This document shows, piece after piece, positions 27,701 to 39,627 of a DNA stretch of 64,000 bases. Each line of letters opens with the position of its first letter. Within the stretch, counting starts at the first letter, position 1. The DNA comes from Glandiceps talaboti (taxonomy: Eukaryota; Hemichordata; Enteropneusta; Spengelidae), in the NCBI RefSeq assembly GCF_964340395.1, contig NC_135553.1:12762501-12826500 (forward strand), in the 5' to 3' direction. The notes below the pieces were generated by a model, which saw nothing but the letters and a program-made list of their open reading frames with translations, was not told the origin of the DNA and made no database searches. A program made the translations under genes and the position numbers.

Positions 27701-30700
27701 AGTGTGAAACTCTGAGTTACGATTTATGACCTCCTAATTAATAGGGAACTTGCAAACCCGCCATGTTGAATATTGCATCATGGGAAATGTGATAATAAAT
27801 GCTAATCAATTAGTATTATGAACAATATTGTTATATTGTTTGTAACCACGAATGATCAATTCATAGTCACCCTGACCATTGTGGGAGGTTTATTTTATCA
27901 GTAGTTCCAGATTAGGTAATACGATAACCTCAGATAATCCCATAGTCCTTTGCGTCTGAGCATGCTGTCTGGATTGCAAGTTCCCTATTGGATTAAGTCA
28001 AAATGCTCTTTTACTAATATTGCATTGAACACTGTTCTCTCAAGTGAGATGCATCTATCAATACCACAATTATTGTGTATTTTTATTCACTTTCATTCTT
28101 AGAATTCTTAACTATAAAGAGAGAGACAAAATTACTTACGAGTATACTTCACTTCTCTCATTATACTTAAGATGAATGCCACTGGGCTGCAGATGTTCAG
28201 GTGCTATGTAAGTTAAATTTGTTTTTTTAGAACTACTGCTGTGTCGAGCTGCTGAACTCTTTGTCAAGCAAAAACGAACATCAGAAATCTGCAATACAAC
28301 AAATACAATGGAAATACAGCATTTAGCCATCTTCTTCTAAAATTATTTACATCAAGTTTTCAAAGTATTTTGTGGACAAATTTTATCTTATGAAATCAGC
28401 AAATTGTGACTGTTTGCCAATCAACCAACCAACCAATCAATCAATGAATCAAAAATAGCTAGAAAGTACCTGAATCCAGTACACACTACTGATCAAAGTT
28501 GTTGAACAAGAAATACCCAGTAGAGGTATTTAAAATGCCCTTGCATAAAGTCTTAATATCTTTCCTGAATTTATCAAACATGAGAGTACGGCGTATTCAA
28601 AAAAAGGTAGTCTGTTCCATGTGGGGGTGGGGGGCATGTGAAAATGTGCAATCACTGTGAGATTCCATTGAGGCTAATGGGGTATATTAACCCCGTAGCA
28701 ATCACTGATGTTACTGTGTCTTCAACTTTGATGTGTGACAGTCTCAATGAACAGTCTAAACAAATCATTGCCAGTTGTCAAATTCTACAGTTCAAAGTAG
28801 CAGACATGGTTTGATCACTGGTGTAGATGCTCACATCGTCACAAACCACGGCCTGTTTTACGGCAACGTTCTTAACGAGCCTCCCACTTAAAATTTATTT
28901 CGAAGTGTAGTGGTAGAAATAATAACTCTGGTTTGCGAGAATGAGATGCTCAATGACATACATACATGCACCTCTGTCAGCAAAGAAAACAAAAAAATCT
29001 TTAAGTAAAAATGAAGAACAAAATTTATCTAAAAACGTATTTTTAGTGACAGCTACTGAAATAAAATTATGTTACAAAAGTCCTGAAGCTTGATCATCAC
29101 ATTTTTCTCAAAAGTAAACTTACCTTGACATGCAAGTCTTCATTGACAAGAAAGGTCACACTTGAAACACATCTATGTAACATTGGTGGTTCTCCATTAT
29201 GAATACGGAATAGTCCACTTGCTCCTTCAAGAGCCATTCGTATTTGAAGTCTGACGTTCAGATTGTGCTTTTTATGGTCAAGCACTTCTCTCAATGTCCA
29301 TGGCATATATTCCATGATATGAAGGAATTTATCTGAAAATTAAAGAAAAATAATTTTACATTGGTGTAATGCTACATTACATCTACCTTAGGGACAATCA
29401 GATTGTCACGCAAGCTCAATAAACGAACTTCGTTCATTTATGGGGGAGGGGTCTGGCACCAAAGCGATTGCTGAACTTCATTTTTGCACTTCTAACCAAA
29501 TTTTGAAAACTTTCATGCCTTCAATGATAACAAGTTCTGTATTTAATACTGAGACAATTATAAGTTAATTCAAATTTATTGATGTAAATGTGATATAAAG
29601 TGTTGGGTCTTGGGTTAGTATTTGTGTTTATACCACGTTTTAAAATCTGACCAACTGTAGGGATGGGATCCTACAATAGTTACTATGGTTTATACCACAT
29701 GTAAACATGTGAATGTTGCACTAGTGAACCTATTTAGGGGGAGGGGGAGGGGGAGGGGGAGGGAGATGGGGTTTCGGCTTAAATGAACTTCTTTAATTTA
29801 AATGTAAATGCACGTTTTTTTCAATTAAATGAACTTCGTTCTTTTATTGAGCTTGTGTGAAATTGTGCGATCATCCCTTACACAAGCTGAGTTGAACACG
29901 TCTGAACAAAATAATATGGGATTTAGATGCAGGTTAATTTACATGTACATCACAAAAAACATGCATTTACATCATGGCTTTTGTGATGCTCAATGTACCA
30001 GTCTAAATGTTCAAAATCACCATTATTTTTCATGGTTTTCATAAAATATGATTGTGCAGGTACAATTATGTCCAAACATTTTTCTTCACTCAGCAGGAAA
30101 AGAACCCATAAAATTAACTACTCTAATAATCCTGCAATGTGAATGTTTGATGTAACATGCTCATGGCAGAAAACAAGGTGACCCTGGCTTCGTATAAATG
30201 TAATAATATACTGTTTTTATACATCTTGCTGTGCTCTTGTAAACAAATGATACATGGTGATACAACATTAATACCAAATGAAGGGAACTGTGACAATCTG
30301 ATTACACAAATTTCACTTGATCTGGATGTCAGTGACAGCTTGAGATTGCAATTTGTTAAAACCGTAACAGGCATGCATGTTTCATTTACCTGGCTCTGTA
30401 CAGATTCCAAATAGTCTAATGACATTCATAGCTTCTAATTTTTTCAGGTTCTCAGCCTCTTTTCTTAGGCTTAACTTCAGTTTCTCATTTGAGCCACTGT
30501 AGCAAGAAAGACCAGCATTAAAATACAGTTATTTATATGAAATCTGCAAAAAACAAACTATCTTGAATAGTGACTGAGTTATGGGAAATGTAGTGTTAGT
30601 CAATAAAAACAAACAGGTATTTAACAATGGGGCTTATAGTTTATGGGCAATCACACAAAGTCACACGGGGGGGGGGGGGGGGGGGGGGCTCGAGGCGGTC

Positions 30701-33700
30701 TGGCATCAATGAGATTGCTGAACTTCATGTTCACACCTCTAACCAAGTTTCAAAAACTTTCATGCCTTTATGATAAAAACTTCTGTATTTACTACTAAGA
30801 TGTTGATAAGGAGATAAAACTTTACTGCCAATGCGAGATAATAAACAGTGCTGGGTTTACAATAGTATTTTGATGTGTTTATAACCGTAAGCAGGTTCAT
30901 AAGGCTTAAAGTTCATGTTTACCCTCATGTTTTTATATTGCATCGATCGTAGTGGTGTGACCGCTACAATTTTCATCATGGTTCACATCATATATGAACA
31001 TGCCATGTCGCACTTGTAAATGCTCGCTGGGGGTTTGGGGGGGGGGGGGGGGGGTTTGGGGTTGTCTAAATGAACAATGTTCGTTTATTGAGCTTGTGTG
31101 ACATTGTGCAATTGTCAATGTATATAAACAATGCCAAAAAGCAAAATGGAAAATTGGGTTGGTCTCAACACAATTCAACTACAGAATTCTAGACGGTATG
31201 ACTATCATCATAGGGTCAGTAAACACAAATTAATTTACTTACATCTTTGGAATATCGAACATCTTTACTGCTACAACATCAGATGTTGTCTTATAAACTG
31301 CTTTATATGTAGTTGAAGAATCCCCCTCTCCAATGACCTCTTTGATGCTCAGTTCACTGCTATTGATGTATTTCAAGTCATTGCGTGGTTGAACAATAAT
31401 GCTGCCTCGCTCTATTGATATAATGGAAAGAATAGCAAGTTGGTTATTCCAAAGAATATTACTGATTGGATAATCCAACTACTTAGAACAAAATGACTTG
31501 TCATTTGGTTGAAATCTTCACAGTATGTGCAAAATCCAGGGTAAAGTATATGCTAGTATGGTACAGATACTGCTTAAATACAAAGATTGATACAATACAA
31601 ATATTGTTTGATACTTTACAAATGCTTTTTGATATGGCATGAATATAGTTTTATATGGAACAGACATCACTGCATGAAAGTGTAGCATTTCGGGATCTCA
31701 GAGTCTGTATACATGATGGTCACACAGTGGAATTGCCAAAAATCCAGAAATGCCGCATTTCTGTTGTATGACCGTCATGTATACGGAACGAGAAACACCA
31801 CTTTTTATGCAGTGTATATATATATGTAATAAGGTACAGATACTGTTTGATATGCCATGGAATTATTGTATGATAAGGTACAGATACTACTTGTTAAGTA
31901 TCCAATTGGTACTATTTGATATGGTACATATATGGTCAGATACGGTAGAGAAACTATTTGGTATGGTAGAGATACTTGACAGTAGGGATACATTTGTACC
32001 TGTGTAACATGGTACAGATACTGCCCTATGCCTTGTTAAAGACCTTGCGTCATACAACTGTTTTAGATTGATGCTGTTAACTATATCTTTCAGTTGCTGT
32101 ATTTGGTGAAATTTACTGTAATGTTAAAAGTTTAGTTAGTATAATTTCGTAAGATTTTTTGTTAGGCCAGATGATGAAATAGGAGCAGTGAAAGTAAGAT
32201 ATTTGTTGAGTTTTAATGTAGCAGACTTAGTAAGATTTTTGTTGAACCAGATGACGACAAATTGTTTCTTCTCATCTGATTAAACATCATTGCTTGCCAG
32301 TGTTAATATTGATATTTGTATCAAACTTACTTTCTGCTTCTCTCCTTTGGGCTAAAGCTGCTGCAATTTCACCATATATGCCAGTTAGATTTGATATGGA
32401 TTCTGCCATTCTTTCATTTTCTATGTGTAGCTCTTGAAATCCCGAGTCAACCTCCTCTCTTAGAATGGTTTGGCCTGTAAACAAAGCGAAAGTACAGTCT
32501 GTGTATAAGAGTATGACAGAACCCCATGGTGTGCGAGTGCAAGTGTGGCATACTTGGGGCATTTTCATGAGTTCTTGTAATGTTCTCGGCAGCAGTACTT
32601 TCACAAGCTTAGCAAGTGAAAGTACAGCGGAAAACACTGCAAGCACAAATGCAAATACCCCTGAGTACCCACACTGACATGAGGTTCTGTTATTATTACA
32701 ATGTACATATGTTTATCCAAAACAACAAATTTCCATAAAAAAATGACACTGCAATCACGCGCACTCATGTAGAACGAATGATAGCATCTTCATTTGCATA
32801 TCATTTGCATGCAGGTATGCAATAATGTTTTCGGTTTTGCACTGCAGTGCAAATACCTCGTGTATGCGTGTATATCGGTGCAAGTAATCTCTGGTACATA
32901 TGTAATTACTAGTAATACTGTCCTATAACAGTTCAACACATAACTGTTTTCCATCCTTTCACTATTGGCTTACTAATTATAAGATCACATCACCTTACTG
33001 ATATGAACTACTTCTTCATAGTGATAAAAACGTGTATACAGACGTCCTAGTTATTTTCTATTAGTGATAGAGAGACTGTGCACTATGGCACTAGTACTAG
33101 AACAGGAGCCCTATGAAGTTGCTATAGTCTGCAGTTGCCAGAAGCAGCTTGAACTTGAATTTGAAAGATTTACATCTATAAATCAAGCAATCACTGTCAA
33201 GAACACATACTTTATGAAAAGACCTTTTATATTTCGGAGTGGGAACTTCCCATTTAATACTGACTAGCTATAATACTGACTAGTACTAGAACAGGAGCCC
33301 TATGAAGTTGCTATAGTCACCTTCAGCAAACATTTCAAACAACCCAGTCCTGATTCCCCCCCCCCCGTAATTACTGAAGGCTCCCTTACCACTGGAAGTT
33401 TAATGAGACTTTAATATATCAGTCATTGAATGACTCACACATACATATTTATGTTTATAAAAATACCAGTTTTGAGTTCAATAGCAAAGAATTGTGTGTC
33501 TACACCATGTTATCAATGGCAAGTTTTCTAACTTTGGGCTCCACCCCTTCAAGTGTTTCAACTTTGACCAGTTACTATCAGTTACCTCTCCTGATATCTT
33601 CAACCATTTCTTGAAATGACTTCCAATCATTCTTTTCATCCTCGATATCTTGTTGAATTTTCGTCGTTTTATCAAACATTTGATCGATGGTACTCTTCAT

Positions 33701-34060
33701 AGTCGCATTCAGTCCCAAGGTCAAAGCTGGAACTAACTGATCAAGGCGAACGTTGATATCGTCAAAACGAGATTTTATTTCCTCTCTTTTCCATATTTTC
33801 CGGACAAAATGAATACTCTTGAACTCAGCGATGAAAGTTTTGGAAGACTTTAAACACTTCAGAAGATCTGCCAATGCTTTGCGATATACTTCCTGGTCGT
33901 TGGCATTCAAGTCTCTGACATGCTCGACGGGTTTAACCAGACTTTCAATCCTCCTTTTCAACCTTTTGCAACGGGTCTTGTTCGATCTCACCTCTTCTAC
34001 TATCTTATAGATTTCTAAGGCAACTGTCAAGACACTTTGTACGATTTCAAGAGCCGCCAT
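24705..34060 (-). CDS. MLKL: MLKL-like necroptosis executor pseudokinase, 9 coding exons, 500 aa
   Basis: Joined exons (minus strand) are 34060-33586, 32474-32331, 31411-31243, 30496-30390, 29332-29124, 28288-28140, 27196-27147, 25821-25672 and 24754-24705. All have GT-AG borders and matching phases, and total 501 codons with the stop. Residues 1 to about 125 form an amphipathic helical bundle with a Lys/Arg-rich second helix (TRCKRLKRR), as in the MLKL membrane-permeabilising domain. Residues 160-205 resemble the brace. The kinase-like domain runs from about 225 to 500: glycine loop GEGDSS (third Gly lost), VAVK with Lys256, and helix-C Glu276. HRD is changed to HRC (351-353), the catalytic-loop Asn is replaced by Thr358, and DFG is replaced by DVR (371-373); APE is kept (397-399). 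A Ser-rich activation loop (SSSSKK) could be phosphorylated. In vertebrates MLKL is activated by RIPK3 and breaches the plasma membrane; that function here is inferred. Human MLKL has 471 residues. Confidence 0.93.
25349..25562 (+). repeat. Interspersed repeat (family C) in MLKL intron 8
   Basis: The region starting gataatacggcctctgaaaa is homologous to 43059-43292, in the same orientation. Both share a ttattttatttt run, an aaatgtca-cagaata segment and an acagaca segment before aaggtcaag or gggtcaag. Ends and class are undetermined. Confidence 0.6.
27634..27736. repeat. Imperfect fold-back repeat of about 100 bp in MLKL intron 6
   Basis: The arm ggtcgaaactcggattttcac to gcgatcttcag faces ctgaagattgcaagtgtgaaactctgagttac across a 4-nt loop (tcgt), with a few mismatches. 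It looks like a small fold-back element. Confidence 0.6.
27740..27989. mobile_element. Small MITE with 15-bp perfect terminal inverted repeats
   Basis: aatagggaacttgca at 27740-27754 and its exact reverse complement at 27975-27989 enclose about 220 bp of non-coding sequence, directly after the fold-back at 27634. No clear target duplication was identified. It lies in MLKL intron 6. Confidence 0.6.
29391..29877. mobile_element. TTA-flanked MITE (family B, copy 1) in MLKL intron 4
   Basis: Terminal inverted repeats of about 45 bp include gcaagctcaataaacgaac at the left and an inverted, slightly diverged copy at the right. TTA is present on both sides (29388-29390 and 29878-29880). The interior holds a ggggga run. 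The layout fits a PIF/Harbinger-type non-autonomous element. Confidence 0.75.
30645..31110. mobile_element. MITE family B, copy 2, in MLKL intron 3
   Basis: Homologous to 29391-29877: it shares gattgctgaacttcat and ctaacca-gtttcaaaaactttcatgcc segments, and the right end has cgtttattgagcttgtgtga. It contains G runs of about 23 (30667-30689) and 20 nt. The left terminal repeat is eroded, so the boundaries are approximate. Confidence 0.65.
31557..32030. repeat. Diverged tandem repeat around ggtacagatactg in MLKL intron 2
   Basis: The phrase tggtacagatactgttt, or a close variant, recurs at about 31557, 31832, 31877, 31924 and 32010, mixed with gatatggta units. It is a degenerate minisatellite interrupted near 31704-31783 by an imperfect inverted repeat (gtatacatgatggtc / gaccgtcatgtatac). 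Confidence 0.55.
33280..33388. repeat. 39-nt direct repeat and MITE remnant in MLKL intron 1
   Basis: The 39 nt at 33280-33318 also occur at 33091-33129. They are followed by a stub ending gtaattactgaaggctccc-TTA (33367-33388). That end is identical to the right end of family A (copy 1 at 9441-9462), so this is an internally deleted copy. Confidence 0.65.
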
Positions 34061-35127
34061 GCTTGACTTCGACTGTGTATCCTATAGTATGACTTATGAC
34101 CTCGGTGTGACGCACATCCGGGTACTCCGCTAAAGGCTCGCAAAAACTTTGAATATTGTAGAAATTTCTACAAATGTCTTTCGTAGCTCGCTTTGGAAGC
34201 AAATGGAAGAGGACTTGTGATAATCAATATAGGGACAAATTATAAGAGTTCGACGGCATGTTGGGCCTACTACAACTCGAGTCTCGATCATAATTTCATA
34301 TCCCAACACCACAGTCGCTTGTGAACTAATATTCCATTCCAGGATGGTGATATTCTAGTCTACGATGATCGTAATACACAACAATGACGTTACTATTGGT
34401 ATTTACGATATTCATAAAATGCCAGTACCGTTACTGGTGACTTGTGTTGAGGGTCATGTCACTGATCTAGACCTGCATCGATGTGCACGGTCTGCAAGCA
34501 GGACTACACGCACTGTGGTGAGTGCATGGATACTGCATACTGGTACGGTGAGCAGCTCCTAGCTAGGCAGCGTTGCCATAAAAAGTCGTCTGCCACTACT
34601 TTCAGTCTAAGGCAAAGGATAAAATCGATGCGAAGAGTTTGGGGCACTGCCCGGGGGTGGAGTGGAGTGGAGTTGGGTGGATGGGGGTATACGGCCGGTA
34701 GGGTGCATGGGACGTAACTCTTCAGGAACTCGTTCGGAAGGTGAACTATATGTGCATTGTGGGATCGTGACCCGACATGAACCGGGAAGTTACCTGCAAC
34801 TTCGTCAGTTGTTGTGCGAAGATCACCGATGTACAGAGTAGGCCTACTTATGCGGTAAATGGATGTTTCTTATAATTTTCCTTTTTTCTTCAAATGCAAT
34901 AACCAGCAGATTGTCCCTTTGTGTGGTTTTGCATGAATACATCGCTGTTGAGATTACTGACGGGCCAAAGAGTTGTTGACTGTTGTTGTTTGCGACGACC
35001 AAACGATATTGTCCCGAGATATTGTTACATCAAAAGCCCAGGTCAAATGCATCCGCTATCACAAATCACTGTAGCTGCAATAATTGTAGCGGGAGTTTCG
35101 ATTTTGCGGTGTTTTACTCCTCCTTTG

Positions 35128-35190
35128 AGCTTTTTTCGTTCCGTTTTTCAAATTAAAACAATGTTGAACAACCGCGGAACGAAAAAAGCT
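35128..35190. repeat. Hairpin with 16-bp perfect stem
   Basis: agcttttttcgttccg and its exact reverse complement are separated by 31 nt. It lies in the region between the MLKL-like and TRADD-like genes. It could be a small element end; no T-tract or termination role is implied. Confidence 0.7.
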
Positions 35191-35254
35191 AAACATTAAA
35201 TAAGATAATTAAACCACCAAAAAACCACCTCAAAATCTAAACTATTAAACGCTA

Positions 35255-35299
<45 letters not shown>

Positions 35300-35574
35300 C
35301 GAGAATCACTGCAATGATCACATGTACGTTTGCGAATATATGATGACAATACATTCTTCTAGACGTGTGAATACTTTGACGAACATAACTGGATGTCACT
35401 TTCAAAAGATTATAGGGCTGGCTGCACTTACAGAGATATTTAATATTAAATAGTACATATTCATTCAGTATCTGAGTTCAGACATTCGTAAATCTACTTT
35501 TAAATGTTTAATTAAGGTTAAAATACTGTACCCTTCATCACATTGTGTATTATATATATTTTTTTGTTATTTTG

Positions 35575-35691
35575 TATGTTATGTTATGTTATGTTATGTT
35601 ATGTTATGTTATGTTAAGTTATGTTGTTGACAGTTGTGTTATGTTATGTTATGTCATGTTATGTTATGTTATGTTATGTTATGTTATTTTC
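35575..35691. repeat. (TGTTA)n pentanucleotide microsatellite
   Basis: Two runs of TGTTA units are separated by tgttgacagttgtg. Confidence 0.9.
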
Positions 35692-36212
35692 AGTATTCAC
35701 GTCTTTTTTATTTGCCACAGAGTATGTATTTTTGTATTTATAGTATAGAAAAAAATAAAATAATGAGTTACTGGGTTGTAACTTCAACATGTAGTATTAT
35801 TTTGTGATAACTTAAAGAATGGCATGTAGTCTTTTTAGAAAGTTGAAAGTCCGCTGTTAACAGAAGTGAAAGGGTATATGTGCTATTTGATATTCCCTTG
35901 ACTGAGTAAAATACAAAGCTATCTGGGGTATATAAGTATAGGGTAATATCAAATTATTGTTCAGATAAACTTTATATCAGTTAGTTATAAACTATCATAT
36001 TCTTCATGCTAGTAAACTTAGTACAGAGGTTAAATGTTTCTGTGTAAATATTATGCAGATATAGATGTCAAATCCATAATGCACACCATACATGTATGAT
36101 GTGTTACAGTGAGTGTGGAAAAAACTCTAACAATTAACTCTAAAATGTCTTTCCATCAGTTAGGATTGGTCCTGAGTGATAGTTCTGTCATACTGCATGT
36201 GAGCAGAAACTA

Positions 36213-39200
36213 ATGGTGATGGCTACCAAAACACATAAAAGTCATTATGAATCTAATGAAACTGGTTATTCAGGTAAGCATACTATCTCATGTCAGATTT
36301 CTTAGTGCATCCACTTTACGGACTCTGCCAAAACAAAGTGGGGGGGGGGGAGGGGGTGTTGACTTGCTTGGGTTCTATCTATTCTGTATTCATCTGTATG
36401 TGCATACATTCATCCTCCATGCACAGCCATCATTGACATGCACTATCAGATTTCACTCAAACTTGATACAAAAGGTTATGCACTACACTTATTCTATGCT
36501 AACAAAATGAAAATCAGAATTTATATACTTTTACCAATGGGAACTACAATCATCATATGGTCATTCATTAATTTTGCTGCTAGCTAGTTAGATTTTCAAA
36601 AGCCAAATGATGTATATTTCCTGAAAAATCAACCACAGTGCAGTACAAAAAATATTAGTACAATCCAACTCTTAAGTAATTCTTCAAATGGAAGAAAAAT
36701 AATACAAATATAACAAATTTTGGTCCTTGAATATGATGTTTTAACAAATAACTTGATTAGTTTTGTATATCTGCTTTATATTCATAGTTGAAGAGAGTAC
36801 ACAATGGAAAGGTTCTTTGAGACTAGTAATCCACTCTGAGAAGACACAGAAAGATCTTGACAGTGGTGATGCTAGTAAAAGAAGAGATATTTTCACTAAA
36901 ATAAAGGCTGTTTTTGAAAAAGATGGATCAGACCCAGAGGTGTATGATGTTGATATTAGAAATGATAGAGTGGTCATTGAATTAGTATTCAAGTCTGAGG
37001 ATTGCTGTTTTACTTTTTTGAAGGTTGGTAATTAGTATTTGTTTTGATATCTAACTAGAAATTATAACCTAATATCATGTCAATTTCTGAGAATAAGTTT
37101 ACATTCAAGCAATTAATTATCCATTTATGACAGACATAGTAGACAATTTAGTTGACATTCCATTTTGTGCACACTTTGTTGCAAAATCCTCTTCTCTCTT
37201 ACAGTCCCATAGGCTTCCCTAAATTGTCTTTATGTGTACCTTAACCAAGCAGCTAGCAGCTGATACAATGCCCATGTTTGCTGCTCCTGCATTGGCTACA
37301 TGAGCAATGCACTGGTATGACATGGCAATTTAGCCAGCAAGACTGTTATGCTTAGTTTATATTGTTTATATCGAATTTATAATTTGGAATCTATTGTCAT
37401 CTAACTACAAGTATTTAGGTTAAACTTGACTTACTGTGAAGTTATTTACTTCGTGAGGTCAACAATAGTAACTGAAGCAACCATGTGTTGTTATGCTGTT
37501 GACATAGACATGTGGATATTATAAATATCATAAGGCAAAAATAATAATAAATTAAAATTTCTTTACAGAATCATTTTACTCAGTGTACACACAAGAGAGT
37601 ACTGCAGCATGCTCTATATAATGATATTCACGAATGTCAAATCTTTGTTGGAGACAAATACATTAAGCCAGCTGATTATGAAAAGAACATATCTTCAGCA
37701 GTCTGCCTGGTCAACCAAGTAAGTCATCTTTATATCATATCAAATATGAAATATTCAACACCAGTAAGGAACAATTCTAACTTGGATATTCTATATTACC
37801 CCAATATGAGTATGTGTGAATGGGGATATTAGGTGGTTATTTGTTCAACCTGGATAATAACATGAAGCAAATGTAAAAATGCATGATACGGAGCTTTCTA
37901 TTTTTATGACCCACTGATTAAATGTTTACTAAGTGTGTACTGTTATTGTAATTATGATTATAATTTAAGTAGAGAGCTAAAACATAAATTAATGCAGACA
38001 ATAGCAATTTGATAATGGGTGCTATTTGCTCTCTCATAGGACTTTAAATTGTTATTAAATCCATTATCTGTGTAACATCTTATGACTTACTCCAAGTGTT
38101 TTTATTACCATGGAGTAACCATTGACATCACATTTCAAACTCACTATATATATAATTGTATGTCACAGGCAATAGCTATAGTGACTCTAGAGAATGACAG
38201 GCTCTGTGTTAGTAGACCAAGTATGGAGCCTTTAATAATGACATGGGGAGGGGCAGGGGAAAGGGAGTCACTTTTTACAAATTGGTTCATGGCAAGAGGT
38301 GGGGGTATTTCCTCTCATGACTGACGCGTTTCTGCTGCACTTTGAATTGCTATTCTCATGATGCTGTTTCATATTTGTTGTGTCTGTGTGTCACTATGGT
38401 TCTGAAAGTATGGCTGTATAGAACCTGAAACCACTTATGCAAATATCCAGAATACAACACATTTGCATTTACACCCATGTCACAGTGTCGGCTGGTTCTA
38501 TCATGATTGTGTAATATATTTTCAGAATCCACTTCCCAACAAAAATTCTGAAATGATAGATGATGTAACTGGTAAGATGGATAACCTCAGCATAACAGAT
38601 GCAGCTGAATCTTGTGAACAAAGTTGTGAAAGTACATCAACTCAAAGTCAAGAAATTGACTACAGTAAGTATTTGTACAACCATTTGGACATTTTTTGTC
38701 AAGAACATTAACAATTCTGTGATGTTAATTACTTTAATAAAAAAACAACCAATCACAGTATGATTATTGTGAAGTTGTTTACTTGTTCTTAAAGTTCTCA
38801 TAGACAGTGTACATAGTGGCTACAGGATTATACGATTACTTCTTTAAGATGGATCTGTCATATACATACTAGACTAGTGTACCATTTATTCATAGAGTTT
38901 GCACACAAACATCAAACCAGTATACACATTACAATGTGCAACAAGAAGGCAGTGAAGAAAAGTTTTTTTTTTAACCAACAGACTATTATGAAAAAATGAT
39001 TACAAAGTTTCAGAACTTAGTAGTTTTTGTTGTGGACATGCCTTTACATGCACAGTCAACAACAGTATTTGTGGCTGAGTGGTTAAACCACTGGCTTCTA
39101 ATGGCTGTGATTTGAGCCCTAGCGTGGATTTTAGTAAATCTACCAGGCTAATTAAGTAAGTGACTCTACTCAACAGTAGTTTTTCCCTAGGCTTCTAATT

Positions 39201-39627
39201 TTCTCACACAGTAGCACTGAACCCAAAGTCTTCAAATTTACAGGTGTTATTCACCTGTGTTCCTGATTTCATTGAAGTCAAAGATTTCTATAGAAATACA
39301 TATTAGATCTTATTATCTTTGTGTTCTCCAGATAATTTGCAAAGACCCATCACCAGAAATCAGCAGCTTGAATTCCAAAGAATCTTAGGTGGTGATAAGT
39401 GGCACGATGTTGCAAAACGGTTAAATGCCCTTGGTTGTAAGTTTCTAACTGATGCCGATATTGACACCATAGATGTCGACTGCCGAGACACGCCTGAGAA
39501 AACTTATAAAATGCTGAGGAAGTACATTGACTCTGAGGGAAAAGATGCAACTCTTGGTCGCCTTGTAAAGGCAATGGTTCTTTGTGGTTTTAAAACCCAA
39601 GCAGAAGAACTTATTGCCGTTGAATAA
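36213..39627 (+). CDS. TRADD: TRADD-like TNF-receptor adaptor, 5 coding exons, 293 aa
   Basis: Exons 36213-36273, 36788-37023, 37569-37718, 38526-38664 and 39332-39627 join in phase with GT-AG borders (294 codons with the stop). Residues about 24-150 follow the TRADD N-domain pattern: a W-x-G-S start (WKGSLRLVI), GSDPEVYDVDI before the next strand, VVIELVFKSE, FLK, and a closing region ending in CLVNQ. A polar linker rich in Ser, Glu and Asn (150-195) follows. The C-terminal death domain (about 200-291) has the signature W-x-x-V-A-x-x-L, then ML-x-x-Y and ATL-x-x-LV-x-A-x-x-x-x-G. Vertebrate TRADD (312 aa in human) recruits TRAF2 through the N domain and RIPK1/FADD through the death domain at TNFR1. 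Binding partners here are inferred. An upstream untranslated exon is possible. Another death-domain adaptor is less likely because both domains match in order and size. Confidence 0.88.
39066..39200 (+). mobile_element. tRNA-derived SINE fragment in TRADD intron 4
   Basis: tggctgagtggttaaaccac is an excellent pol III A box in a Ser/Leu-tRNA-like context, and gatttgagccct is a degenerate B box about 35 nt on. A non-coding tail follows. A complete cloverleaf is not evident, so it is not called as a tRNA gene. Confidence 0.5.

Larger units (their letters stand above)
34061..36212. promoter_or_regulatory. Shared upstream region between the divergent MLKL-like and TRADD-like genes
   Basis: The start codons are 2.15 kb apart and point away from each other. 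The part next to MLKL (about 34061-34900) is visibly richer in G, C and CpG than the surroundings and could hold a bidirectional promoter and an untranslated first exon of the TRADD-like gene; this is inference. The rest contains a 16-bp inverted repeat (35128-35143 with 35175-35190), a T38 run (35259-35296) and a (TGTTA)n microsatellite (about 35575-35691). No conserved coding sequence is seen. Confidence 0.4.

Noticed and set aside
34481-34717. Frame with a zinc-finger-like CTVCKQDYTHCGEC start
   Set aside because: The cysteine spacing is tempting, but the frame turns into low-complexity Gly/Arg/Trp and has no supporting exon. It may lie in a 5' untranslated exon.
39066-39140. tRNA-Ser or tRNA-Leu gene in TRADD intron 4
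   Set aside because: Strong A box but degenerate B box and no closing acceptor stem; SINE origin is more likely.
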